Made by a program: the position numbers and the translations under genes | Assembly (NCBI GenBank): GCA_036365515.1 | Contig: CM070873.1 | Coordinates: forward strand, 41,361,807 to 41,425,806 | Direction of reading: 5' to 3' | Source: Torymus aiolomorphi | Taxonomy: Eukaryota; Arthropoda; Insecta; Hymenoptera; Torymidae | DNA length: 64,000 nt | Notes under the pieces: model-generated | Databases searched by the model: none | The model's input: only the letters and a program-made list of their open reading frames with translations | What the model was told of the DNA's origin: nothing | Shown: in pieces, positions 13,489 to 29,255 of the stretch | Layout of the letters: each line of letters begins with the position of its first letter | Position numbering within the stretch: the stretch's first letter is position 1

Positions 13489-14668
13489 GTGAGTTATTTG
13501 TTTGCTAAGAGTTTTTATCAGGGGCTTGTGAGATGACGAGGAAGGGTTGATAGAGATAGTGAGGTTGCAGGTGAGGGTTCGCGCTAGTGTTCGGACGCCG
13601 GGTAGAGTGAATAGGTGTATAGCGTGCTTGTAGGACGTTCGCGCGAGCCTGTCCTGGAGTTTTTATGGGAGTCGACACGTGGGTTGTCAACGGGTTGATT
13701 TATAAGCGAGCTGTACTTTCCCTGTACTTACCTACTTGCCGCGGTGTATTATAGCGATGAGTTAAGCTTTCCATTGGGTTTTGTCTCGTGGTTTTGGAAT
13801 CCCGAAAATTCCGGCTACGATTAAACTTAATAAACTACAAATTTTTATACACCTAAGAATACCCAATTCCGGTTAAAAAGAAGCTTCCAAAGAGTGACCA
13901 ATCAAACGTAAAAATACACTTTGCATTTGAATTCTGCTCTATATATGCATTTCAATTTCTGCCTCGCTCGTTCTACGATCTGCGCAACACCCAATTTCCA
14001 GCAGCATCATAAACCCGTGACTGCCGTTATATTGCGCCTTGTTTTGCATCATCCCGCGGCTCTTTACGACCACTCGCGATGTAAATGAAAAAGCGGCTCA
14101 TTCGCGCGCACCGGACAGCCCATAAAATTAATGAAAACAAAGCATAACAGTGACACATACATTCGTTCGAACAAACCTCCCGAGAATTACCGCTGACAAA
14201 ATCATTACCGGGAACCATCGAGACCTGTTTATTTACTCTGCCGCATTTTAACACACACTCCCCCCTGCTCTATCTGTACCCGCTAATTATAGCCGGCGCT
14301 CTAGTATCGATTGCCTCGAGGTTGAGATACACGAAGGGAAATAATAGAATGCAGGGAACGTCGACGCCACGTGTGTGCTAATTAATCCCGCGCGCGCTAG
14401 TTACACACTCTGAGACGGAGCGATAACTTCCTTATCTCCGGTAAATTAGACGACGCGCGCAGCTACGCCGGCGGAAAGCACTCGGCATACTGCGGCACAC
14501 AAACTCCTTAGCTCGTGCGCACTTCGGTGTGTGTGTGTGTGTACAGAGCCGCGCTCGTGCGCGCAATTGTCTGATTGTGCCGTGTGTTTAGGGGGCCAAC
14601 GGTAACGTAGTCACGGTTGTGCGAGAAGAGAGGTACCTGTCCGAACGACGAGGCTCTTTTAGTGGGGA

Positions 14669-14717
14669 TGAAAATTTAATTTTATGCGCTTTTTGTGCAA
14701 GTAAAATTAAATTTTCA
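14669..14717. repeat. Short perfect inverted repeat (hairpin)
   Basis: TGAAAATTTAATTTTA and its exact reverse complement are separated by 17 bases, giving a 16-bp stem. It is AT-rich. Nothing indicates whether it is transcribed. Confidence 0.6.
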
Positions 14718-15178
14718 TTTTAATAGCAGTGTAATTAAATGTTTTTCCTTTATATGCTCTTTGGAATGGTCTCGTAAAACCGTGCAAAATTAACTTTTAC
14801 GTACTAGTTGTAAAAAATGTCAAATCGTTCTCATTTTATATGTTACACTTAAAGAATGTTATGATATTTTAAATTAAAAAAAAAAAAAAAAAAACTGGTT
14901 GAGTATCTTGGCTTATAAGACTATCAGAAATGCGAACGTCTGAATTGAGCGAATTTGTTTTGGGATAAAATAAATAGTTCGTAAATCCGATGTAGCGAAA
15001 AGTTGAGACTGCGATATCTTCATGAACTCGCGCTTATACGGCTGCCTCTCTCCGCGTCGCAAACTTGCGCTTTCGTCCCGCGAGTTTCTCAAGTGAAAAC
15101 GAAACGAATGAATTCTCAGAAGTTGGAATTCCGGCTAACATTTACTCGAGACTACTTTGAATTCTTGATAAAGTTTAC

Positions 15179-15420
<242 letters not shown>

Positions 15421-16019
15421 GAACGATTATTCAAGTGTCCCATTAGAAGGATCATTTTTAAGACTCTCAGGATTTGCCATTGTCGGAGAGTGTAATTTCA
15501 TTTTAATTACTTAGAAACATACTGGCGTTCCTAAAGTAAATGTTTTCCCAGAATTTCATATCCTCATTAGTGCACTTAGAAAAGAGTCTGCTTGGTAGGA
15601 ATAACTTTCGACTAGGATCATTCGAGTATCTTGTTACAAAGATTATTTTTTAGGATTCTGAGGTTTCACTATTATTAGAAAATACAATTTAATTTTAATT
15701 ATTTTAAAAATATACTAATGTCAATATTTCGTAGTTTGATCGTTGCAATCAGATAAAAAACTGATTAAACTGAATTTAAACCAAAAAAGTTGATCCAATT
15801 ATTTTAAGATGCCAATTCTTCTATTTTATAAAATACACCGAACCTACTGATCCTCCTAAACCAAAACTTCAAGAAACTCAATTAATCCTCTAAACCTCTC
15901 TTTTTCTCACTAAATCTCTCGAAACTGAAACCCAAAGATCTCCAACGCCAGCACCCGGGAGCGCCTGATCCGAGCTGGACCATGATAAGGCGCGGGTCGT
16001 GCTCGTGGGTCGTGGTAGA

Positions 16020-18518
<2,499 letters not shown>

Positions 18519-19535
18519 GATGCATACAACGAACGAGACGCAATTACAGCAACATCCAACGATATCAGATCAATCAATAATCTCGAAACTTATAACGACC
18601 ATCGAGGTCTCCTTCAAAAGACCTCGTCAGTCGTTTGTGAGGTAAAACAAGTCAATTTCACAGAGAAGAATTCTAGAAGTATTAGCAAAGTAATTCGGTG
18701 CCTGGTACGCGGTAATCGATCCTTCCAAATGTTGCGTCGAGTTGGCAAATTCGATCAGACATATCGTAGAAAGTGCGAAGCGCTCTTTTGGGCTTCGGTG
18801 ATATATGGGTATATACTTTTTTCAAAGTAAAGCAGACAAATTTTATACGAATCAGTATTATCTTCGTTTGTGATCACGAGTGAGCCAATGATTTTTCGAA
18901 ATCTTTGTAAAAAAAACAGTCTTATGCTATTTTCTTGAGTTTAATATTGTTATCGTGTTTAAGGAATAACTTTATCACTGTTTATTATTAATTATAGCGA
19001 TAGATAGCTAATGTAGATAATTATACATTAAAATTGCACAAATATTTAAGGAATCATTAAGATAAGATTATATTGCATATCAAAATACGACGACGTCACG
19101 TGATACTTCCAAACAATGTTTTACATTTCGTTTTGGCGAGACTGAGAATCGTTAATTCGAAAATTTTTCAATAATATTAAGCGAAATATTATTAATTAAG
19201 TTAGGTTAAAAAAAAGAGGGAATTTGTACGACGTATTAATCTTTAGGTCGTTAAATAAGAAAAAAAAACATCTGTTGCACTGAGCCTCGCGCTCACTCGA
19301 AAAATTATAATGCACTCACTGGTAACTTAATTGTAGAAAAAGTATTCTAACTTACTACTACTACTACTATATAATACTAACGTATTAAATCTAGAATTAT
19401 ACGTTTAAACTTACTCACGCTAGCTTAAGTTACACTGAAACTCCTGTATGATAACTTTTCAAAACTATATATCAGGTCATATCTTTAATGACTCAACTTT
19501 GTAAATGGGGATATGGGATAGACGAAGGGATTTGC

Positions 19536-19541
19536 AATAAA
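19536..19541 (+). terminator. Candidate polyadenylation signal of Hs3st-B
   Basis: An AATAAA hexamer in GCAATAAAGAAAG lies about 1.0 kb after the sulfotransferase stop codon. Other A-rich candidates exist nearby, so the site is tentative. Confidence 0.3.
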
Positions 19542-20895
19542 GAAAGTAAATAAAGACGAACAAATTGTGTTAAACAAGCAACATATCATCATATTTATAA
19601 ATATATAATCATCGTACAACTATGGAAATTATTCTAATCAACAATGAGTAATCGTCGCACCGCGCGATCTCTTCGATTCACACGGTGTACCATCGCCGTA
19701 CATTCGTACTATGCCTATGCGATCGGAACAGTGACTTATTACATTTACAATAGGAACGAAGATCCAGCTTCGATTCGTTCCATACCAAGCGACACGAGAA
19801 CCCATCGTAGGTATGTCATTGAAATTGTCTATTTGAAATTTAATTTTATTTGAGACCACAACTGATTCGAAGGTAAAAGATTTCGTTATACTTTAACGCA
19901 AAAACCTTTGGTTATTGCACGTACACTTTAATGAAGTGTTCTGTTTACGTCGGAGTTAAAAACATGAATCGTTCGTATTACAATGATCTATCGTTAAGGA
20001 AAAGTATAATAAGTAATTCGTTTTAAGTAACCCGTTTGAATCTAAGTATCGTTAAATGCAAACAAATCGAATGTGATGTTGATTCGCCTACAAGATATAC
20101 TCTAAGATTTCACATTCATTTAGTTGGTGATTCTTTTTTTCTTATCGACTAAGCGATACATCTCGTGGAATGTCCAAGTTGTTGATTCAGTCGGCAACGC
20201 AACGTCACCAGCATTGTTTTCACAATAACACGTGCACATCCTTTCTTACATATCAACGTTAAGCGTTCCACCCTAAAGTTTCTCATTAGAAATTAATATA
20301 CTTCTCTGGATATTGGACCAGAATACTGTGTACTCTGAATACTGCTTTATATACACACAATATACATTTTATGTATATAATCTCTGTCGACATTTTTTTT
20401 TTCGTCTCTAATCTCACTCACGCTAAACACTCGCAAACCATCTTATCTCTCTCTTTTTTTTTTACAAAATTATCACAGAATATCTTAAAAATCTACTGGC
20501 TAAGAACTACAAGGCTTCCTGTATGTACAATTGCTGCTGAATAGTTATCGTAAACTCGAGAAGAATGAAATACCAAGTGATTCTCCTTAAGTCATTGACA
20601 CTGGTATTCCATGCCTCTCTATAATATGCTAAAATTACGGACGTCACGCGCTTTGTAGTTATGTATTACTGTTTTAAATTCGAGAATCATCATTTTTTGA
20701 GTAACTATCTAAGTATCTTAAAATCTTAAGTAAATCGGAGGATTTTAATTGCACAATATCAACACTTCCCGCTGATCCAATTGCAATCGAGGCGTGTGAG
20801 GCCTCCCTCATTGGTTTGTCGCGTTTCAATCACGAATAATCGAAAATCATGGACACAATTGTCGCACACATATAAAGTAATTAAAGCTAAAACTA

Positions 20896-21106
20896 CCCTG
20901 GTAGAAATGTTAACAAAAAGTTAGCTATTTTTCAATTAACTTTATGGCTAAAAACGAACATTGCTTGTATTTCATAATTATGTATCAATCCGAAATAAAT
21001 TATGGTATTTACACTTCATAAAATATGTGTTTTAAGTAATAGTAGAACTTTTAAATGATGATATTATTTTTGAATTATGATTTTTGCTAAAAATTTTCTA
21101 CCAGGG
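20896..21106. mobile_element. TA-flanked MITE, copy 1
   Basis: The ends CCCTGGTAGAAATGTTA and TTTTCTACCAGGG are inverted repeats, with TA on both outer sides. The interior matches the copy at 24829-25070 along most of its length, for example GCGAACATTGCTTGTA-like and TTTTAAGTAATA blocks. It is about 211 bp, AT-rich and without coding capacity. TA flanks fit a Tc1/mariner-mobilised element, but this is inference. Confidence 0.75.
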
Positions 21107-21661
21107 TATATGAATGGAAATTCGGTGTACAAATATATAAAGTATACATAAACGCGAACATATATATAAAGTATACATAACGTATGTATACACTGGGATA
21201 TAATTTACGTACGTAATAAAAAATACATAATAATAATTTACGTAAAACAAGTGGATGCGCAATGCACGAGTTTACAGAACAGGCGAGTAGTAAGTGATCC
21301 TCATTGAGGAGAAGGCAAAATTAGTGATCAGGGGCATAGCATGACGTTAAGCTTGAGTCGAAAACGTACGAGAGGTTTCAATTATCCCACGTTGTTGACT
21401 CAAGCTTGTTCTGCCTCGGAAGAAAGTACCTCTCCCTCCCCCTTTCCCTGACGTATTCAACAATTTTGTCGGAGAAACATCATCTGGAAATCTGCATCGA
21501 AAATTCACGTTCGTACCAATTCTGGTTCACGTTATCAAAAATATCCAAGTTTCAATACATACGTGGGTAGTGTAGAAACCCATCTTTAAAATCTAAGCCA
21601 AAATATTTAAAACCCATTGGATTCGGTTTCTACAGCTAAGCCCTGCTAATACTGCTCGTGG

Positions 21662-21667
21662 TTTATT
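21662..21667 (-). terminator. Candidate polyadenylation signal of the SLC26 gene
   Basis: TTTATT on the + strand (AATAAA on the - strand) lies about 200 bases past the SLC26 stop codon at 21868. The distance suits a short 3' UTR. It has not been confirmed by any transcript. Confidence 0.4.
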
Positions 21668-21867
21668 TTTATTGCCGACTTACGGAACTAAAGCTGTAAG
21701 TGTGAACGAACTAATACAAAGTATCCACGTGAATTTTCCATTCAGATTCTCCACCAAAATTCTTTCATATTCCGTAGGTGTCCTAAACCGTCAGTACACG
21801 TCAGTCGCGACCAATACTGTCATCGTCGTCGCAACGATTCCTTTATGTCACCCTCAAGGTCGCCTAG

Positions 21868-24800
21868 CTAGGGCACGTCTTGGAGTTTCTGCTTGAGATA
21901 CCCCGCGCGCTCCTTAAGTAAGTCATCCAGGCTCTCCTCCGTATAGTAAACGACGAAATCCTTGGGCGCCACACCCTCGAAGACGGCGTACACCGAGGGC
22001 TTGAGGTTATAGAAGAAAAGCGGCTGCCCTCGCGCCGCAAAGTCCTTGGTCAGAGATTCGATGACCTTGGCAGCGGTGTAGTCCGCGCCGTATATGTGGG
22101 TGCAGTCGATCACTACGGGCGTCGATTGGCTACCCTCGCGACGGCTGTACTTGGTGACGAGATTCCGCACGTAATCCACCGAGGGGAAGATCAGACAGCG
22201 GTCTGGCGTCAGCATCAGGTAGTTCACGCCACGACGGGTCTGTTTACAGGAAAAAAAGACGGTCTTTTGTTATACTTATATTGGTTGATCATAACAAGAG
22301 AACTGGTTTAACTGGTTTGTTGATGATCGAGATTGGAATCGAGTTATGATTAAAAAACATTTTTCAACTGCGTTCAATTTAACTCATCGAACAGGAAAAT
22401 AATTGAAAATACAGTTATAGGTTCATTAATGTAAACTCTTTGAATGTAGAGATGTTTCTGAATTTCTCACCTTTAACTTTTCGACACTGATCTTGGGCCT
22501 CGCCGCGTGATAGAGGATAAACAGGACGTTAATGCCAACGCCACAGGCAATGCCGACCTCCAATTGTAACACCAGACAGGCAATGAACGTTCCCACTCCG
22601 GGTATCAAGTCGGACTCTATAAATAGACAAGGTCTGCGGTTATAGAATATCGTTATGCACGCGAAATGCGCAACGCTAGATATAACATGTGTTGATAAAC
22701 AAAGAAACTCACTCTTGGTTCGCCACATGGGCCTGACCACCTTGACTTCGACCATGAAGATAACCGCGGCGATGATAATGGCTGCCAAGGTTGCTTTCGG
22801 AATGAAGGCGAAGTACGGCGTAAGGAAGAATAGAGCTAGTACCACCAGGATACCAGTGTAGAGGCCTCCCAACGGCGTTCTCACGCCCGAGGCGTTGTTG
22901 ACGGCGCTTCGGCTGAGAGATCCGCTACCGGGGAAGGCTTTGACGAACGAGTTGGCGATGTTGGACATTCCGAGGGCTATTAACTCCTGGGTGGCGTCCA
23001 CCGATTTCCCGTTAGCTGTAAAAGTTTTTGTTAGACTCATATTTTTCTTTAACAGTGTCGCGATTGTATAGATCATCGGGAGTTATCGGGGCTTACAGAA
23101 TGCCTTGCAGATTGCTATATCCTCCATCAACGAGATAAGGGGTAACACGAGGATTCCACTTCCCAGATTGCTGCACATGTCGAAGAACGTCACGGTCGTG
23201 TTGTTGTCCTTCGTGTAGCCGAACGGTGGCAATTCAACGCTTGGCATTCCACTTGGGATGTATCCTAAATTATTTCGTATTTAGTAAGCGAATTTGCAAA
23301 GTATAAGGAAACTCCTAGGCGAAATTGACTGGTAGCTTACCTATAAGATTGAATGGAGATTTTCCACCTGGGAAACTGTACGCTATAACACCGCAAATTA
23401 TGACCAACAGAGCGTTCCTCGAAGTACCTGTCAGCCACAGGAATTTGTTCACGATCTTGTGCTTCGTGCTGCGCCGGTCCTCGTCCTCCGGTCCTATCTT
23501 CGTCGATGCTATTGCCTACAAAAAAAAAACATTCTTTCATTACTACATCAGACCTTGTCATATCAACCTCGACACAAAGGTACAAGAGTGAGTCGTACCC
23601 GAAGGATCAACAAAAGTCCAATGCAGGAGACCCCCAGCGCGGCGTCGTAGACCGAAGACTTGTGCACATGCTCGCTAATACTCTGCCACATCTGGAGGAA
23701 CGTCGCACCCTTGGCAGGTATGCCCAGGATATCTTTGATCTGTGAGGACACGATGATCAGAGCGACAGCAGACGTAAAACCTGAGCTCACCGGACCCGAG
23801 ACGAAGTCGATGAGGAAGCCCAGACCGAATGTACCCATCAGCAGCTCGATTATACCGGCGAGGAAGCACAAGAGGATCGCGTGCTGCGTCGGGTCCTCGA
23901 GGTGGGCAACTGTCTGGTACGTCAGTAGAGAGACAATGGCAGTAGGTCCGAATGGTACGTCCTTGCACGAGCCGAAGAATATGTAGAAGAAGCAGCCGAG
24001 GAAGCTGCCGTACAGTCCGTACTGTAAAAATGGTGGATGATGGGTGGATTTAGTTTCGTTGAGTTTATTACGAAAAATATTTATATTTCAGTCGTGCACA
24101 GCAATTGTTATGGACCAAATTATTATCCTTCCATAATAGATCTTTTTCAATGAAGAATATTCATGCTTCATTTGATTATCAAGTGAAATCCAAATAAAAA
24201 AAAAGTCTTTTTTTCTTTCTACGATAATAAATTCCTTTGACACTGTGATGAAAAAAAATAGGAAAGGTACAGCGGTTACGAGAATCGCCGGGGGTTAAAA
24301 GATGGCCGGGCGGTGGCGAAGAGAGCGCAATCATTTGTCTACCGTGAACTAGATTTCGTTAATTAAATGTAGGACAGATATCGTGTTACGGAGGTATAAC
24401 GCAAGCGGTAGCGTCACGAGATAACGGTAATCTTGAGTAAGAGAAAGACGCCGTGTTTCGGGATCCTGTCTTGTAGCGGTTTATCGATGTATCGTTGAAA
24501 GTATAAACAATGGTGTTTTTCAAAATTTTGAAACAGTAAGTTTTCAAAAGAAGTGATATTGAAGAAAAAAAATGAAGTGATATTCGTATACTCTTAAAAA
24601 AACGAATTTTCTGTGAGAAATCATGTGTGTATTAAAAGAATTATGAGAATTACAGAAGACTTTCGTTTCAATAATTTATCGCAGTACAAGACGATATAAC
24701 AGTAGACAGGGATTCTATCTTGTATATTTTATAAACGTGAACTAAATCTGACCCAGGACATGCAATCTTACGTATTATTTTTGTCTAACCTACCAATCAC

Positions 24801-27800
24801 AAACAGTTTTTTCAAGAGGATAACATTACCCTGGTAGAAATGTTAAGCAGAAGCTAGCATTTTTTGAGTTAACTTTATGACCAAAAGCGAACATTGCTTG
24901 TACTTCATAATTATGCACCAATCCCAAAAAAAAATTATGGCATTTACACTTTATAATATATATGTATTTTAAGTAATAATAGAACTTTTAGATGAATTAT
25001 ATTATTTTTGTATTATGCTTCCATTTAATTAACACGTTAGCTATAAAATATGGGTAATTTTCTACCAGGGAAATCACTGAACAATTGTCTTCTCGTTAAA
25101 GATTTAAAATTTTTATTACCATTTAAATACTCTAACCCAATGTAACAAAACGCCCCATGTTATCAAATCCTTCAAGTTTCCTTCGACACCATAATCTATC
25201 CACCCATAAGATCTTCAAAATAATCTCGATCATCATACCCCTGCTATCACTGTTAAAAATTTTCCGAAATTTAAGATAAATTCTGCAATAAAACTTCAAA
25301 AATTTTGAAGCTTTATTACCGAATAAAAATATTTGAAGCTTTATTACCGAATTAATCTTAAATTTCCGAAGATTTTTAACAACTCTTAGTATACTATACA
25401 TATACACGTTAACCCAAAGCAATTACTCACCTCTGGCGGCAGCCCAGCGACGTTCGAGTACGCCAGGGACTGGGGTATGACGGTGAGTCCGACGGTGACA
25501 CCGGCGACGAGGTCGCCCAGCGCGTCCTGGCCATTGTAACGTGGCAGCCAGCGCAGGATGGGCAGCCGCTTGTAGAGGGTCTTGCGGCTGCATGCGCGCC
25601 GTAGCCGACGCGCCGCGTCACCGCAGCACGCCGACAGCGCGTTCTCGCCGACCTTGCTGTCGTCGTCTATCGCGTCCGGATCCTCCACCACTGGAACCGA
25701 GAATACACGGTTGTGAGGTTTTGATCGATGGTGGTTGTTTTAGAATAATAAGGTGGGGGAGAGCGACAAAGCAAACGGAAAATAAGGATACTTCTGTAAT
25801 ACACGTTAGATGGTCACGAATTTCGAATGAAGCAACGACATTTTGCACTGTTATAAAATGATAAGTTTATAGTTATTGATAGAATGCACAATTGATGGCC
25901 AATCTATTAAATTGTTTATTTGTAGAAATAGATGTGTAATAATTTTGTGAATATAGTAGTGGAAAAAATATATATACATTAAAAACGTAGAAAAACTCGA
26001 AAATCGCGTGATACAAGTGATTGAACGATAAGTTTGAACGTAGGTGTTACTTAACTCGGAATACTTCGCTGCTTTGTTTCTTAAAATAATTTCACCAGGC
26101 AAGCGACAAAGATTTTAAGGAATGAAAAAAGGTAGAAGAAAGCACGAGCCGAGAAATAAGGACATGCGCGTGCAACAAGAAATAAGTAAGTGATATCACG
26201 TTTCCTCTTATCATATACTTCTCGTATCCTTTTACTTTGTTCCCTTTCGCGTGTAAAGGTCGCGCAAGGCTACCGTAATAGTGCGAGTTTGTAAAAAAAT
26301 GTTCCGATCAAGTAGGATACGCCAACTCATAAAGAACGTTTCAAGAGATTAAATCAGGTAATTTTTACTAAGAAGACGAAAGATCACGCTTTTGTAAACT
26401 GATATTACGACTGACATTCTTCTGGTTTTCAATATATATCGTACGAAAAAAAAATCGTTTATTCCACATGAATATATGTTAATATATCTTTGAAAATGAC
26501 TCCTCTTGAAATAAATCGATAGCTGTTAACATTTTTCACATATTTCTGCCGACAAAGTACCTGTCGACCGATTACGCGACGCGAACATTTAAAAACCAAA
26601 TTACAGGATAAAAATCCGCTTTTTTTTCGCAGCCTCCGGTCGTAAACATTTACATCGTGCGATCATCACGAATCTCCATCATCTTTCGTTTTACAACCCA
26701 ATTAGCGAAACACTCGATCAGCAACCAGCCATTAATTCGCTAATAAGATTAAACCGTCGATTAATCACAGTCAAAACAAGACTCACTTTTTCACGCATAG
26801 GCGTATAAACGAGCAAAAAATCTCAGCCGCACTCCATTTTTCCTTAATTCCAGCGCAAATCAAAGCAGCACACAATCGTTCCCCGAAGCGCTAAAAGAAC
26901 CGCCGATCTCGTAATTCCCCGCCGCGGTTGAGTCAGCATCTCGTGCACGCCGCAGAGAGAAAGACAAAAAAGAAGCTCGATTTTTGCCTTGCAAATCGGC
27001 GTCCCCGCCCACGCGGCAAAAAGAGATCGCGCGCATATAATATTACATCACGATTCCGGTGCGGCGCGCGCTCGCTCGGAAAATCACCGCAGCGATCGCG
27101 CGCGCATCTTTCCGGTCGTCAATTCACGATTATTATTAAACAAGTGTGTCTTATTAGCGATTTTTATCGCTACAGGCCCCGTCAGTTTTTCCATATCTGT
27201 CGCAGAATCTGTGCGCCGCGAGTTCCGATAAAGAAAAAAACGAGAATGTAGGTCAGAAAAAGTTCGAATTATTATTACGATAATGAAACCGAACGAACGG
27301 AAACAATAAGCTAATTCGATATTCCGCGGAGCGTGTATATATATTATTTTCTAAACATAGAAGCGAGCAGCAGGAAAAATTCTCCGCCAATCGCTACCAA
27401 TTGATACCCGCGTCCCATCGCACTCGCTTCATTACACTTCCCATTATTACACTCTTGTAACTTTCCATCTACGCGCGTACGCATCTCCGATACCGAAAAC
27501 AAAAACCATTGTGTAAACAGCGCCTATATAATCGGATAAATTAATTTGCAATTATAGGCGCGAGAGAGTCACATGCTTTACAGCGGGAAAGTATTTTTCC
27601 GCTGAAAGCTGCGCGCGCGCGCGCTTAATTCGGCTAAAGCGCTTTTTAATTCGATCCGGCCATTATGTGCGAGCGCTTTGTCGTGGTAATAGCGGGAACC
27701 ACACGACGCCTGGCACGTGAGTGCGATAACAGTGTTTATATGCGTGTGTAAACTTACTTTTGTGGCATCCTCGAGGCATGCGAAAAAGGATAAGATTTGT

Positions 27801-28916
27801 TAGATTTTTATATAGGATTAGTATTGTCATGCTGTATCTTATATGTAATATAAAATTAGAGATTTTATGAAAGATCTATTATAGAGGGGTTTCAAAAGCG
27901 AGTGAATTAGTAATTGTTTACCAATTATTAGGGAAGTATGAAATAATCGTAAAGAGATGTCGAAGTCATTATAATGAGAGAAATGTTATAGGAAAATTTA
28001 CTATAACCGTAAAGAAAATTACTATATTCGATGGTAACCGCATGGGCCAGACTCAAATTTTCATGAAATTTACTACAATTTATAGTAAAACTTGCTATAT
28101 ATATATATAGCAAAAATTACTAAACACATAGGAATTTTTACTATAAATTGTAGTAAATTTTATGAAAATTTGATGAGTCTGTCCCACGGTTACTATGGAA
28201 TATAGTAATTTTTCCTACACCATTGATTTTCATATCGGATTCTTTTCCAATTTAATCCAATTGTTTTTTCTTCATTATTGATGCTGATCGTTTTGTATAA
28301 TCAAAGACTATTTGTAAAATGCCTATAATTATTGAAAGATTTTAAGTTCAAAATGGTAATAAAAAAAAAATGAACAAAACTTTCGGGAATTCATATAATT
28401 AAATTAAACACTAACTCCAGGATCTCCTTACAATATTTATACACAGAAAAACTTTCATCCTAACATTACCAGGTATTATCCTGCATTACTATATTTTCAA
28501 ATGTCTACATAACACAACAAATTACACATTTTACTATCAAATGAGAAAAATCCTCCGCCTCTGAAAACCGCGACACAATCAGCACGTTTCACTCCAGAAC
28601 GGTGAAATCATCTTTTAATGATATATCCTCCGATGCTATAGTAGCACTAAAATCCTAGATTTACGCACAAGTTTAGATCGTCATCGACTGTGGAAACATT
28701 TCTCGAGTTTGCATCATTTGAAGAAAAAAAAAGCGAGAGATACTCACAGACAAAGTCGGAGGAGCCGTGGATGTCGCGGTGCGCCCTGTCGTACGAGTTG
28801 GCCGAGCCGTTCGAGTGGGCGAGGTCCAGCCCGGACTCGCTCAACGCGTGGTTCACGTAGCCGCCGTCCAAGCTCTTGCCGTTTAGCTCCTCGTGCATGC
28901 TCTTCTCCTTCTTCAT
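21868..28916 (-). CDS. SLC26 family anion/sulfate transporter (SLC26A11-like), 8 coding exons, 671 aa
   Basis: Exons in gene order: 28916-28748, 25690-25431, 24021-23599, 23515-23341, 23264-23097, 23015-22713, 22616-22471, 22239-21868. All borders are GT-AG and phases agree. The protein is a multi-span membrane exchanger for sulfate and other anions. The SulP signature spans the exon 2/3 junction as VAGLPPE then YGLYGSF, followed by GPTAIVSLLTYQ. Further conserved blocks are GKSVDATQELIALG and FPGSGSLSRSAVN. The C-terminal STAS domain is about 555-665, with the core VIDCTHIYGADYTAAKV. The N-terminal 57 residues are polar and cytosolic. The start was chosen at M (28916) because an acceptor TTTTCAG lies one base upstream, so at least one untranslated 5' exon must lie further right. 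Introns 2 and 1 hold repeat elements. Closest by eye to SLC26A11 and its fly relatives; exact substrate is not readable. Confidence 0.94.
24829..25070. mobile_element. TA-flanked MITE, copy 2 (SLC26 intron 2)
   Basis: Ends CCCTGGTAGAAATGTTA and ATTTTCTACCAGGG match copy 1 at 20896-21106. It is preceded by TA and followed by AA. It carries a roughly 30-bp interior stretch before the right end (CCATTTAATTAACACGTTAG) that copy 1 lacks. Confidence 0.75.
25248..25380. mobile_element. CACTGTTAAAAAT-ended MITE, copy 1
   Basis: It begins CACTGTTAAAAATTTTCCGA and ends with an inverse of that start, GATTTTTAACA. The first 53 bases match the left end of the element at 39603-39753 with two differences. 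The middle holds a direct duplication of TTGAAGCTTTATTACCGAAT. It lies in intron 2 of the SLC26 gene. Confidence 0.65.
28011..28216. mobile_element. Palindromic element with TACTATAAATTGTAG core, copy 1 (SLC26 intergenic side of intron 1)
   Basis: Two arms of about 80 bases are near-inverse copies around a central ATATAT run. They carry TTTACTACAATTTATAGTAA on the left and its inverse on the right, plus GAGTCTGTCCCAC near the right end. A 35-base block at 28135-28169 is identical to one at about 35930-35964, so this is a dispersed family. It lies within intron 1 of the SLC26 gene and has no coding capacity. Confidence 0.65.
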
Positions 28917-29049
28917 TCTGAAAATCATTCGTAAATGCGTGTTTAAAGTTTGCTTTTGTAATTCTTGTGAAAGAATGGTTATTTTAGTATCGTAAGGTGT
29001 TTAACTTAAGTATTTACTTAGTAACAAAGTTATTCTAGTGTATTCGGAA

Positions 29050-29255
29050 AATTTTTTTGAAGGATTAAATAACGGACTCGAGACGACCCAAGTTGTTTTG
29101 ATGATTTATTGTACCAACGTTTCGAAAGTATTGTTACTTCTTTCTTCAGGGCCTAAATACAAGAAGGAAGTAACGATACTTTCGAAACATTGGTGCAATA
29201 AATCATCAAAACAACTTGGTTCGTCTCGAGTCCGTTATTTAATCCTTCAAAAAAT
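29050..29255. repeat. Long near-perfect hairpin, 95-base arms
   Basis: The left arm starts ATTTTTTTGAAGGATTAAAT and the right arm is its inverse with only a handful of mismatches over about 95 bases, around a loop of about 15 bases (CAGGGCCTAAATAC). No target duplication or coding capacity was identified. If transcribed it would form a long double-stranded stem. Confidence 0.8.

Larger units (their letters stand above)
18519..21660. other. Region between the convergent Hs3st-B and SLC26 stop codons
   Basis: No protein gene was recognised. It is expected to hold the 3' UTRs of both flanking genes. It contains an inverted-repeat element (20896-21106) and candidate polyadenylation hexamers, listed separately. 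The rest is AT-rich and unremarkable. Confidence 0.5.
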
